64,000 nucleotides of DNA from Fasciolopsis buskii (lineage: Eukaryota > Platyhelminthes > Trematoda > Plagiorchiida > Fasciolidae): contig LUCM01009878.1 of NCBI GenBank assembly GCA_008360955.1, positions 15,405 to 79,404 on the forward strand. The letters are read 5' to 3'. This document shows positions 22,701 through 35,099 of the stretch, one piece after another. The translations under genes were made by a program, and so were the position numbers. The notes beneath the pieces are model-generated. The model was not told the origin of the DNA. It ran no database searches and worked only from the letters and a program-made list of their open reading frames with translations. Positions within the stretch are counted from its first letter, which is position 1. Each line of letters opens with the position of its first letter.

Positions 22701-25700
22701 CGACCTACGGAAATGGTCTTCCAACATGGCTCCCACCCTCACTCACCCTTAGCTGCAGGCGGCCTATCTATCAACTCCATGAGAACAGTCCCTTTGGACT
22801 CCACACGATAGTTTGCTTAACACTGCTCTAATTCCAAGAAATGTAAATGAACTTCATTATCTTAAGGGCATTTCGGTGCGGCTAAAACCAAACATCACTC
22901 CATAAATTCGGTCCATCAGGGCAAATACGGCACCCCGGATGAGGGCTACCAATGAAACTAGAGCCACCCGCCATTTGGAAAGGAGCCAGGTTTTCTAATG
23001 TCAATAAAATACCTCAGGATAGTGTTCTGACATCGGTCGTCCAAGTGGTCCAGGTGAACGTCTAAGTGCGGCCTCTTTTCAGCCCAATACAAGCAACAAA
23101 AACCCTCTTCATATTTCGTAGTTGACTGCTGTCTGCTTGGGCTGCTCACTGTCAAGTCTGGCCCGCGATCCCCAGAATCACACAACCAGGCCACAACTAA
23201 TGAGTGCCGCTGTCGTCCTACCATTTGTGGCACCCACATAAATCCAACGGCCACAAAACCGTTGTCAGTTATCAGCCTGCCACCTTCGCCGTTTTTTCAC
23301 TCAACCCTTAGTCTACCATAACCGCATAATTTCTGCCCCAACGCCAGTGAAATTCCATTCATTCGTAAGCCTAACCATTCTCCTCAGTCACCAAGATCTC
23401 AGATTTTCCTAAGCGATGTCCCCACAGGTTCCTTCCGGAGTTGCAGTGCCACCCGCCGTTGTGATTACAAAAACATGCATTCTGGTACTGCTGCGGTGGT
23501 CTAGCTTCGTGGAACAAGCTTCTTATTTACCTAGATTCGTGTCCTCCTTCCAGATCCCTCCGAGGTTGCCGTAACGGAACAACTCGTTGGACGCAGTCGG
23601 TTATATAGTAATGCAGTGTCGCATACCTTCCGCATTGGCTTAGACCTATCACCAAAACGCATTCATTTCACTTCAGCGGTAACCCTTAAAATTAACTGAA
23701 CGACAACCTATCGGTCCCAGGGATTATGGTCTCTCTCCTCTCAAGTATGTACTGGCCAAAGCTAAATCATTTTTGACTAACATTGGTCATTTGTGCCGAT
23801 CGCGGTGCATCCTTCCCCCCTACGTTTATATTAAAAGTATCAAGACCCAACGCCCCCATAGGCATGGCCACTTTTCCCCCGATTGCACATCATTTAATCA
23901 CTCCCATCCCGGATTTTGTGATGTGCCACCCAACGGTCACTTAAAAACGGCATTCATCCACTCACTATGCTCGTACAAGGTGTCCAACCTTCAAAGGCCC
24001 TAAAAGTTTATTAGGAATTTAGTTCCAAACGAAGTTCGTCAACCTTTTTCCACCGTCCTCTTCTCGCTCTATTTCTGCTCATCGGGCCACTCTCCCGACT
24101 GTTACTCTCTATACTAAACCCCTTAGCCTTGATCAGACGTCCAAATTGTCTCTAATTTTTAACGCGATACCATACCTAGCTACATTTCTCGCCCCTAGAC
24201 GTTCTGTAAAAATCCCCTCAACGACATCGTTAGAACTACTGACGGTTTGAAAATCTGTAAGTCAAATATTATTGACTGGCTAAAATCATTTTATAACCTC
24301 ATAAGTAATTGGTTTGGGGCCATTGCATGGCTTACATTAAGCCTGCATCCTTCCATTTTGCCCTCCCTCATTCAGCGGCATACGTTTTGTCCAACTATTA
24401 GTGGATCTCAATGTGCACAACTTTCTTGTCCGAAATCGAGGCATTTGTTGACCTCCACCACCAAAACAATTTTGTGCAACCAGACTTTTGAGTCCTTAGT
24501 GCTCATCAGCGGAGAAGCGAGGCCTATGGCAAAAGACTTAATTGCTCGCAAAATTTGATGTTCTGACGAAATTACTGCTTCGCATCGCTTGACATTCTTT
24601 TGGAAAACAAACAGGAGGATGGGGGCAGCATGTCAGCGTAGGAAGAAATATCAGCGATTGGGTGTTCACCGCACAGTCCTGCTGACGTTAAGACAAGTTT
24701 GCTGGGTAAATTTCCGGGTGATGGACAAAAGATGGTCTCGTGCCTTCATGTACGCCTCGAATCTGTGCAACCACCAACCAGTCCGTGGACGATTTCTGCA
24801 AACTTGCAAACTGGGCTGATCTGACTGTCACTCTCCGGAGACTTGGCCGGTCTGACGTCTTTCTCTCACCCCGCTGCCAAAAACTGGCGACCTTTTATGC
24901 GCAAGTTTGCATCCGCTTAGTAACAGCCTCACTACGCACAGCGCTCAACCCGGGAAATGCGAATAATCAAAATCTGTAACGACGAAAATATCCTTAGAAT
25001 GCGGGATATCTACACGTTAATCTTAAATGTCTCTATGTGGCTGAGGGTAAATCGACTTCAGCACAACCTGCTGGCTGCACTTCAAAACATGTTATGTAAA
25101 CATGAGCAGACCACTCTCCGGCGACCGAATCCTGGATAGCATGCGGCCAGTATTCCGTAGTTCCACACTCTACAACAAATCAACTATCCCAATTTACTCA
25201 TGTACAAGAGCTGGCAGCCTGATCACCCAAATAAGTCCGTGAAAATATTATCTCACATTTTTGCGTTCAATGACGGCCGCGCCACACATTAGCTTAAATT
25301 TCACAGGCTAACGTACGACATAATTTAGCCTATCTCGCTTAAATCTGCGAAATTTAGAAGTCTGTTGCCTTCGTCACGCTTTCGAACTTACCTAGATTAA
25401 CCAACGTCTCACAGCCGCTTTGCATCTACAAACTCGACACAGCAGTTTAATATTTAAACATGTTTACTACTTCGTTGTCGACAAGGTAGTTTCTGTTCAC
25501 TGAAAGTCTCTACCGTGGCTCCGCTCCAAAAAAGAAACTATACGATCCACGAATCTACCTTACATTATGCCACACACCCTCTTTGGCCGGATTTGTGGAC
25601 TTAATTTTCAAGCATGAGCCAATTGGCCTTCTCCCGACCAAAAACTTAGTTGGTGAATCTCAGTATGTTCCCCAAATGCAGAGGCTTGCACCCTCAGCCA

Positions 25701-26930
25701 CTTTGATTTCTTTGCTCTTTTCACTCTAAAAGCTCATCAAAAAAGGGATACTAAAGTCACCTTCCTTAATAAGACTGCTAAAGTCCAAACAAAATGGATT
25801 ATTAAATCCGCCCCACTCTTGGTTAACTTTCTGACTTGCTGACCCCTCTCCAGTGGTCGCTATCTACGGAACCCTATCTCAACCTCAGCCAACAACCAGC
25901 GATGCAATCAAAGGTGGTGTTCTCGGCCCCTTAATATTCAAGCCCCATTAGGTGGAATCTTTCGGGCAACACTTCTCAAAACGCTTTACCATTTCGCCGG
26001 CGAAATCGATCCAGTCTACTGTGATAAGCCCCAAACATCACAGAGGGTTGAAAATTACCAAACGATTAATGTGTGCAAATAAAGTTGCATTTCTTTTTAA
26101 CTAGAGGCAGTATTCTGTCCTATAAGTTTATCAACCCCGGATCGACTACGTATAAGCGGTCTCCCAAAAACGAACACTTAGTGCGCAAATGATCCAGGCT
26201 TGCAAAACTCATGATCATTCAACTTCCACGAGCAAGCGATTTGCCAAAGTGCTAAAAGAAACAGGACTAACGGTCTCATCGCCAAAACATTCTGCCCTTT
26301 GAGCTGTAAACTAGTGCTACGTAAATCACAAGGTGGACCAGGACTAAAGTACTCTCCGATAATTTTGTGGAAAATGCGCGGATCTCAAGGTTTTTTATAG
26401 GAAGAGTACAACGGTCACTCACAAAATATTCTCGGTCCCATATCAAACTTTAGCTAGATGGAACGGCGTGAGCTGCTGCAGCTTGATACTCTTTAGCCAC
26501 GTCTCACCTAAATGAAGCATAAACTTCTTTTCAAACTCTTAGGTCACAAGCACACATGGCTAGAAACCCCGCATGGTTCGTTGACTAGTCTCCTTACAGC
26601 TCAGCCCCAGAAATCAAGTCATTTCCTGTGATACCACCGTTAGAGGCGTCTTTCCGATGGGAATTCTTCACAACTCTTTGCTCTACCTTATAGACTGGGT
26701 TACCGGACCCCTTCCACTTCTTGCACTTTTTAACACAATTCAGGGTGCCTTCTCAAAATTTCTGGACATATCCTCCTTTAACTGAGATAGGGCCAAGATT
26801 TCAAAGACTGCCTGAACTTCTGGTTCCACCTGGAATGGGGAACGTTAAAATGTGAGAACCTATACCGGCTTCCTTCAGCCTAGCCCTTGATTTTTAGTTA
26901 GAACACCTTTTTTAGGCATTCATTCTTATT
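19800..26930 (+). mobile_element. Very decayed CR1-like LINE (ORF1 with PHD-like finger, endonuclease and RT remnants)
   Basis: The plus strand is poor in G, as are the sense strands of the better preserved CR1-like copies in this window. Three landmarks in the right order support the call: a PHD-like Cys/His cluster at 20110-20240 (LCSWYHMSCGQHHLQYAA), an endonuclease start near 23735-23900 (LKYVLAKAKSFLTN followed by HFSPDCTSF), and an RT motif B near 25860-25940 (PTTSDAIKGGVLGPLIF). Almost every domain is broken by stops. More than one insertion may be mixed here. Confidence 0.45.
20107..20337 (+). pseudogene. PHD-finger-like segment (LINE ORF1 remnant)
   Basis: The frame contains CGQVSGDLCSWYHMSCGQHH then LQYAAI, which resembles the second half of a PHD finger (C-x-x-C...WYH-x-x-C...Y). 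PHD fingers occur in ORF1 of some CR1-clade LINEs. The first Cys pair is not visible and no long open frame surrounds it. Confidence 0.4.
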
Positions 26931-26949
26931 TCCCTTAGCGAACCACTGC

Positions 26950-28450
26950 CAGATTCCACAATGTTTTAATAATAACAGTAACAATAAGGTATATTTCTCG
27001 ATTTGCGAGAGGCATGTGCAGGGAAAGAGTAAGTTATTACAGAGATGATGCAGATGAAAAGCGAATAACATAAATCGAAGGGAAAGGGAATGGGATCAAC
27101 CTTGAATAATTTGAAAGGTTTGTTAGTTTGTGTTTATTTCTCGATTTTTGAGAGTCATGCGCAAGACAAGAACAAAATTGTGCAAGGAAGGCGCAGTGCA
27201 GACACGGAAAACCGAAACCAGAAATGCGATGCAATGGGGTTTCGCTCAAAAGATCACAACAAGCAATGTGGTTTGGTAAGTGTGAGGTTTCGAGCTTTAA
27301 ATTGAAGCTAGATAATGATTTGCAAAGATTTTTTCTGTGAATGATTGTCAGTCCTGCACTGCGACTAATCCTATTACTGAATGCATCAAAGGTGCATATC
27401 ACGAGCGCAACATATGCCCAAAAGGCAACGTCTGTCGCCGCCAGTTGGCCGGGATCCTCGAAAATCAAGAGCTATATGACGGAAATGCGGATCAATATGG
27501 ATGCGATAATTGAATGGAAATGAGTGAAAACCAGATTGGATATCATATGGGGCAGTATAAAACTCAAAAATTCTGAAAGCATAGTCCGTTGAGCAAGGGG
27601 AGCGTCGACACAGGATGAGAATTGTGTGATCTTAAGACTAATCCGTGAGGTTTATTTAGAGCAATTTTGAGCTTATAAAGTTCAGCTTGGTCCAGAGATG
27701 AAGGTAGGGTTAGAAGAGAAGAAGGAGAACCGTAATAAAATAGGGCAATGTTTGGTGGACCCGTACGAACCGTTGTCAGGAGTTTGAGTCCATTGCCAAA
27801 TTTCACGGACCTGATGAAAAGTGATGGTCCTCAGATGTTTTTGAATATCAAGGTGCACTGCGAACGTCATTTCGAATCAAATGTCAGTAAAACTGTTGTC
27901 GTTTGTGAGTCCGTTTTGTTTGTTTTTGGCAGAAGAATTTCGAGAAGGAGCAAGAGGATATCAGTACAAAATGATGCACTTGAACGCGGAACTACAACGC
28001 CGTTTAATGCAAAAGTGCTAGTGGTTGCGGCTCTCCAAGTGCTGGCCACCCAACCTGAAAATACTGCTGCTGCCGAGCTGCTCGCCCGATGTGCGCCGGC
28101 CAAAGAGGTGGATACGACCGCGCCCCGCACTATTGTGGTGACGCCGGTGTACTCGTGGTGTGGAGGAAGGAATACGGATGTGGTAAGTTAAGGGAGACAT
28201 TGTCTTTCCAGGATCGGATAATCGCCTGAGCATGGGTATGTGTTTCCATCCAAACAGAACTATAAGGCCTGGAGGAGAGAGAAAAAATACGGACGGCGGG
28301 CCGGCCTGGATGCCAGCTGCGCATTAACAAGCGAGCAATCTTTCAAGCAGCTCAGAGAAAGAAGTTACTAGAGCGCATGGTGCAGTTCAGAATATATAGA
28401 CGGTGGCTGGGGAATCCGGGTGTTCTTTTTATATACATATATATATATAT
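26950..28450 (+). repeat. Dispersed repeat R, copy 1
   Basis: Begins near the hairpin-forming TCTCGATTTGCGAGA (about 26996). A degenerate second unit with GAGAGTCATGCGCAAGACAA lies near 27150. The sequence recurs in part at 45940-47000 (same strand) and over its whole length, reversed, at 54380-55920, at roughly 80-85% identity by eye. A 147-codon frame at 27748-28191 is not conserved in the reversed copy, so I take the repeat as non-coding. It ends in an AT microsatellite (about 28431-28453). Confidence 0.7.
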
Positions 28451-28981
28451 TTAAATAGTTGGGCTGGCTAATTTAGTATGTCGATCGTCTACGCTCTGAG
28501 TAAACAGAATGAACCGGTATTTGGTAGGATGGTCTACACTATGAGTTAGGAGAATGAATAGGTGTTTGGTAGGACTGCTACTGATAATAATAATGACCGA
28601 GCTACAAAGATATATACAATAGGGATTGACCAAATTTAGCGTGGAATTCATGGATTATATTCCACTCGAGGAAGCCGTGTCTTTCAAAAACAGGAAGTGA
28701 TCGGGGCCAGGAATCATGGTGGATGGAAACGATCACTGCGAGAAGAGAAGATAGCGCATAGGACGTTATGTTCGTGGGGATAGCATGAGGACTGAATTGT
28801 CTAGAATTGACAGAGATATCGATGGGGAGTGAGAAAGGATAAATGAAAGATGTTGAACTAATTTCGCCTGGAGGGTATCTTTTGGGTTCGTGAGAAACAC
28901 GGTGATTTCTACGGCCCAGTCATTTGCATGATGAGAAGAGTTAATGAAAATTAAGGGTGAGGATGATGATGAACGTTTTTG

Positions 28982-30875
28982 GAAGACGGTTGCAGGTTAT
29001 GGTTGCTACACCGTGTTGGCGACGGTGTTGTAAGTAGTAAGGTGAGTGGGTGGAAGAGGGCTATGGGCGAGCTACCCTATCCACAGTTAGAACGATAGGG
29101 TTTATAGATATGAGGTCAGACTAATGGGCGATAGGTACCATTTTTCATGCAGAGGAACGGTGAGATGCATCCGAATTAAATCTGCATGAGAATAGGTAGC
29201 ATGCGCTCCGTCTGAATTGGAAGGGACTAGATTGATTCCTAATGACATTAGTAGGGAGATTTACTTTCCTTTCCGCAATGAACGAAAAGGTGACATCAAT
29301 GCGTTTTCCAGAAGCCCAATCCAGTTTCATATACTCAATACTGAAGTGAGTATGGGTGGTATAGATTAATGAAAAAGAGTACAGTAATTAATCTACGTAC
29401 TTTGATTTTAAATGCAATAGATAATGATGACAGAATGCGCAGCTGATGGGGGAGTTTATTCTGTAGTGACGAATATCTAACATTAAAGAAGTTGGCTCTG
29501 ACGGAAGTCTTTGTAACTGGGAGAGTTATAGTGGAATCCGCATTTCGGAGGGAGTACGGGAGCGGGTTCCTAACACGAGGTGCAGAGACGCAGCTGTCCC
29601 CTGTGATAATGTTTTTAAAGAGTACCAGGTTTAGTCTTATGCGCCGGAACCACAAGGGATCTAATTTCAGCGACCCACAGCGTTCCGTCTAATATATGCT
29701 TGTAGAGCAGCCAATCAATTGTTTGGTAAATGCACGCTGGACGTTTCCAATCGCAACTCTGTCGGACTGCCTCATGTTAGAGCAGACTAGAGAGAGCTAC
29801 TCTAGAATGGGTCTGACGTGGGTCCTAAAAAGATGTAGTTCGCTTTCGTTCAACTCCAGAGTTCGGTGTAACAGCCCCACTGATTTGTTTGCTTTCGCCA
29901 CTTGTACGAGAGCATGCTCCGAGAAGTTTAAGGTGCAGGAACAATTTAGGCCCAGTTTCCGAACTTGGCAATTAACGGGGATGGATTGAGTTCTAAGCTT
30001 GAATTCTCTTAGGGGTATAACGCATTCGTATCCCAAGATGCTGCTTTTGCAAGCGGAGAATTTCATCATCCAGGAGTTGAGTGACGCTAAGTCTTGTGGT
30101 ATGTGATGTATAGTGGATTCTAAAACTTCAGGGCCAAAGGTGTGCACAATTTTGATATGGTCTGCGAAGAGAACCGGGGTGCCGTTTCGAATAACATCGA
30201 AGACATCATTAACGTACAACAGGAAGAGCAGGTTGCCCAGGACGCTGGCTTGGGGCACACCACTGGACGCTAATCTAGGTTCAGATTTTAGGCAATCTAC
30301 TTGCACCACCTGCTTCCTAAATGACAAGTAAGATGAAAACCACGGCAGCACTGGATCAACAATACCGTAGAACGTCATTTTACTTAGCAACCTAGGGTGG
30401 GGTATTATCGAAAGCTTTCTTCATGTCTAAAAAGATTACTGTAACTGACCTCCCAGTACTCAACACCTCGGTGATAGTGTTCAGGCAGTCAGTCATGCAA
30501 GTAGTGCAGTATATCTTACGAAGGAAGCCATGCTGGCCATGGTCAATAAGTTTATGTTCCAGAAGGTAGGCCATAAGACTATTCTTAATCAGGTACTCCA
30601 TGATTCTGGAAACCATAGGCGTGTGGTTAATTGGGTGATAGTTTGCAGGGTCATAGCGTGTACCCGTTTCGTGAACGGGTGTAATCACAGAGATTTTCCA
30701 CTGTGACTGGAAGGTGCAGCACTGAATGGACAAGTTAAAGATGTTTGCTAACAAAATTGGGACATCGCTTCCACCTAATGCGAAGTTTGGCCTGGGTTAA
30801 CGAATCGAGTCCAGAGTGATAGCGAATTTTCGTTTTTACCAACAGCTGGTCGACGTCTTTCGGAAGAAATACGAC
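28982..30875. repeat. Near-identical inverted arm, left copy (1,894 bp)
   Basis: Reverse complement of 51913-53806, also exactly 1,894 bp, with only a handful of substitutions visible and no net indel. Homology continues beyond both ends but at clearly lower identity. Confidence 0.9.
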
Positions 30876-33800
30876 CGTTGCGTACGACTCTGCATTCACT
30901 CGAGGTTGGCATGGGGAAGAGAGATTGTTGTTGTTTGCCAGAGTGGAGGCGGAGAATCGCGCGGAAGATTCTGCTCACTCCAGTGGAGTTTTTATATAAA
31001 TGTTGTCGTGAATGATATACTGGACTTGATTGGCTGAGGACCCGGAATGGATGGTACTGCGCTCAGGCAGTATTGCCAGTGGTGAGTTTGGGCTCGGCTG
31101 GTTTAGGGCTTGCAGCTCTTGCTATTTGCATCTGTGGCCCAATATGTTTCTAGAGTTTAAGTTATTCAATTTGTTTGCGGAAACAACTAAAATCTCTTGA
31201 CTTGCAAACGGCTCGCTTTAGGTTAGCCAGCTTACATTTTATTCGGTCAAAATAAGTTTATTTTGGTAGCATGCTTAGAGTGTGGGACGAAGTAATGGCA
31301 TCAAAGTACTTGTGCAGGTTACACTGCAACTGAACGGCGGCCGCTCGGTATTCTCGTGTTAGAAAAAATGAATCCCAGTTGGAATTAAAAACTACAATGA
31401 GTAGAAAATTCTGAAATATGGCTTTGGGTTACGCGGGGGGTATCCATTCAGAAGGTGCAATATAAATGAAAAAAAAACAGGCAGATGATCGCATCCAGGT
31501 AAGCTTGCCTCAGTGGACGTTTGAGCATCCATTAAGCCTATCGTAAATATCAAGTCAAGAACACTGCGGTTCCTTTTTGGGTCAGTTACGTGCTGAGTCC
31601 AGCCGCCATGTCGGATGCTTTTAAGGAAGAGTAGCAAGTAATTTGGAGCGAAAAGCTTGAAAAACATAGGCCAGCTCATTGAAATCTCCAGCCAGTATCT
31701 TGGGATCGGAAGGTCAGAAACAGCATTCACTGGTTTGTTATAATCAAAAGTCGTTTTGACAGGAACCGGGAGTCAATAGGCGCATCCAACAAGTAGGCTT
31801 TAATCCCACATCTCAGCTCCATCCCAGCCGGCATCTTGAATGTTGTTTATCATGTTATCCTGGAGCAAAGTAGCTGGTATAAATTCTCTGTTATAGATAA
31901 GGCAGCAACCTCCAAGCCGGGCTTCATGGCTTTCCATGAAGGATAATTAGCCGAAATTTATGATGGCGTTGTCAGCTGTGTGGTTATTGAGCCACTTCTC
32001 GGTGATAAGTACGAAATCAAAGTTTGAGGATAGTGTGAGAAGACGGATATATTTGGTTTTCTTTAGCAGGGGGCGTGCATTATATAATAGTAGCAAAATT
32101 TTCTTGATCCCTTTCTGCTGAATGGTGTCATGGTGAACGAAGCTCGGTTTCTTGTTTGCTGACCGATTGGGGAGAATCAACGTTCTTGGTTTCAGCCAAT
32201 TTTGTTTTACTTTGGGCCTGCCTCATGTGGATGACTGTTGCATCATTTGAATGGAGAATCGTCGCTTCAGGGCAGCATGACTGGAATCGGACGGTAGATG
32301 ATCTGTCAGGCGAGGTTGGCATGACTTCTTGTGGGTTGTTCACTCGTTGGCCGGGAGAATACAATCCGTCTACGTTGCATTCAGTCACACGGGACATTTC
32401 CAACGTGGTCATGTTTGCCATCCCACATTCAGTTACGTAGGTAGTGCAAGGTGGGCCATATGCAAGTGAGGTAGGGCAGCAGCGGGGTAGCTTAGGGAAA
32501 AAAAGGTTTGGCATAAACGGCACAGGATCACAGAATGGGGACCTTTTTAGGGTATATGGGAGATATCGTTAATCCGACGAAACTAGGAAACTTGATCTAG
32601 AGTTCACACGGTTTTCGGGTTTGAAATACACTTTGTTCCGTTGTGCGTTGGGTGTCATCCACTGAGTTTGCTGTGTGGCCAGGTGTAGAGAGATGGAGTG
32701 GTACCTGACGGTAGCCCTAGAAGGTGGAGGGGAGAGGTAAGTTTGGTCAAATAGTTGTCCATGTAGGGGAAACTGGGCAGCTGTTTTGGAGCGTGAAAAG
32801 GGGAATCCAGGTGACTTGAAGGATCTAGTCTGCCCTCGACATCTTGTAGGTATGAAGTTCTAGGGGTTGTCGGTTTATTTACCAAAGTGGTGCTGAACTT
32901 TGGGGCAGCTTTTCTTAGTGTGCCTTGTTTTGGCATCTTTGGCGTAAATAGCGCCGGTAGCTTCCCTTTTGGTGACACTTTTGGAGTGTATTGGGTGGGT
33001 TGGGATCTAGGGGAGGAACAATAAGACCAGCTTTGGGGCTGGAAAATAGAGTGGGCAGGCTGGATGCTGTGAACAAACCGACCGCGTCATTTGCAGACTT
33101 CCTCTGAGATCTTGAAGATAGGTTTGTAGATGATTGTACTAGGGAATCGCACCCCGAAGTGGATGGTTCAAGCTGCAATCTTTTAAGTGGAGGTTGGATG
33201 GGAGGTAAGGAGAGTGACTAATCAAAGTCAGCTTCAAGTTTAAGAGGGAGGTTTGGGGTTTGTAGTCGTGAACATGGGGTCGGTGGTGTAGGAGGATAGC
33301 AGGAAAACGGTGTGAAAGGCGGGGCTCTCCTTTTTTTGGAGACGTTGAAGCTGCGTTTTATCCTCCGCAATCCTTATAGTTTTATACAGGTTTTTCATAG
33401 CAATGGTACTTTTCTTCCTGATGACTTCACGAGCGACTTTTTTGTCTCGGAATTGCATTAGGAGCAGGCAGGACTTTTGTTAGATCGTTTTTCCTAGTCC
33501 CACACAGTGACTAGGATAGTAATTCATGTTACACGCCGTTAATATGACTTATTTAACCTTTTTCAGTGGTTGGTGGTCTGAAAGATTGAACATTACAGCA
33601 TTGTATCTGTTTCAGATACGTCTAATTGATTCAGAAACATTGAATCAGTGAATCGACTAGCTCCAGCAAGGTCGTGTTCAGGGGGGGGGTTTGACGAAGT
33701 CTCAATGAGATGGGTGAGTGCAGCCAGTCTGGTGATCGCTACCTCAGCTAAAGTCATCTGGGTAACAGCGTTGATCAATCGTTCCTCCATGTCTTCAAAT

Positions 33801-33925
33801 CTCTTGTTTATTTCATAAAATACATCAACTAGCTTTACCGAGCAGTTTCCTATATACGATTTAGGTACGGATCGTGGCCTGCCTGTTCCCTTCCTAGCAA
33901 CTTTTATACGGTTTGCGTGCAGCAT
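28982..33925 (-). mobile_element. CR1-like LINE, nearly full length, inactive
   Basis: Reading down the minus strand: ORF1 remnants (33925-33593, 33458-33240 with KVAREVIRKKSTIAMKNLYK, 33178-32655), endonuclease (32180-31947, LLLYNARPLLKKT and DFVLITEKWLNNHT; 31730-31392, RSVLDLIFT and LPGCDHLPVFFSF), then RT at 30754-30392 and 30390-29797 (FLDMKKAFD motif A, SSGVPQASVLGNLLFLLY motif B, LFADHIK at motif C) and the C-terminal tail to 29145. The catalytic FADD is FADH. A one-base frameshift splits RT at 30392, and stops follow VRPILE and near 29680. The element cannot make active RT. Confidence 0.9.
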
Positions 33926-34938
33926 GGTGTTAAAAATAATTTGATTGAGAAAAACGGATTATTTGAAAAAACAAAGTGGGGCAAAGGCAATGTGCAGAAA
34001 CATTTGTGGATTTTTTCTGAAAAAACAAGGCTTTCTACCAAACTATAAGTAAGAAAACTGGCTAAAGCCAGGAAAACGATTTCAGCAAAGTTTGAAACCG
34101 CGCGCTGACTACTGCCACCCTCAGATAACCCCGAAATGGTATGGCTTACCCGTTTTCGTTTACTTTCAACATAAATAGAAAAGCAAACAAATGGAGGACA
34201 AATTGAAAGCCTCTTAAACTAATCGTTTTTCTTTTTTGTGCAGGGAAATCTACTATACATCTCAACCACGTTTGACTCAGATACTATGATCTACTTATTA
34301 GGATATCTTTACGCTAATGTTTTTCTCATTATATATTATTTGGTTGGAGTGTCTCAGTACACAGCAGCAAACATCTGCAGCGTTTGATCACTTGATCCCC
34401 CACGCTTTACCATCTATACCGCTGACCAGCGGTCCGGAGCTTTCTTCATCGCTGGTCACTGGAACTGACTGCGCTTTGCTGAAGTAAAGAAGAGCAGACA
34501 AAATCTATTCACATTGCAGTTGACTCCAAATGACAGCTTTAATTTCTCTACCGCATACCGGATTAACTTGTTCAATTCCCCTGGCACATTCTGCCATTGT
34601 CTCGCTCCTTCCATCTAATTCTACGCTTATCGACTCAACCAAAACAAGTTAAGCATTTTTGCACCCGATCATCCTCCTAGCTGCCTCTTCCTACTTCGTG
34701 CTCTCCCCACACAACTGTCGCTGTTATTATATGCCATAGTATTGTTAACTGTTTGCCGTTCGTGCTCCTATAGTATTCTCTAAATAGACAGTAGCTTGAT
34801 TTTTCAGTCGAAACAATTGATGTCCAGTGAGCGCTCATGTCAGCACCTTAATTTCAGCAATTATATCGGTGGCCCCCTATTTCACCTGGCAACGTTGCGT
34901 TAATGTACAGTATCGGCGCGGTCTTTGGATTATCCTAC
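33926..34938. other. No recognised feature (possible LINE 5' end at the left)
   Basis: The first 100-200 bp may be the 5' UTR of the CR1-like element to the left. The rest shows no motif I can name. Confidence 0.35.
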
Positions 34939-35058
34939 CTAGGATCACGAGCAGATCGTCTCAAAATAAACATTTTTCGTTGGTCTTGATAAGTTGATAA
35001 TTCCGTAGCTCCCACTTGAACTTGTTCCTCGGTTAAATCGCAGTCGTAAATTTTCGGG
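34939..35058 (-). CDS. Candidate exon of an unidentified gene
   Basis: A 120-bp open stretch lies between a good acceptor (CTCACTTTTCAG|C) and a donor (CCTAG|GTAGG). It encodes PKIYDCDLTEEQVQVGATEL followed by STYQDQRKMFILRRSARDP. The composition is protein-like and there is no stop. I do not recognise the family. Phase is 1+39 codons+2. A partner exon might lie near 35640-35790 on the same strand (DGIILFLEENLTVAEGARR), but I could not fix its ends. Confidence 0.35.
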
Positions 35059-35099
35059 CTGAAAAGTGAGTAAAACATGCTTTCATTTTGAACTGAATG

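Noticed and set aside
27748..28191. 147-codon plus-strand frame with an Ala-rich segment
   Set aside because: The inverted copy of the repeat (54380-55920) does not keep this frame, so it is not under coding constraint.
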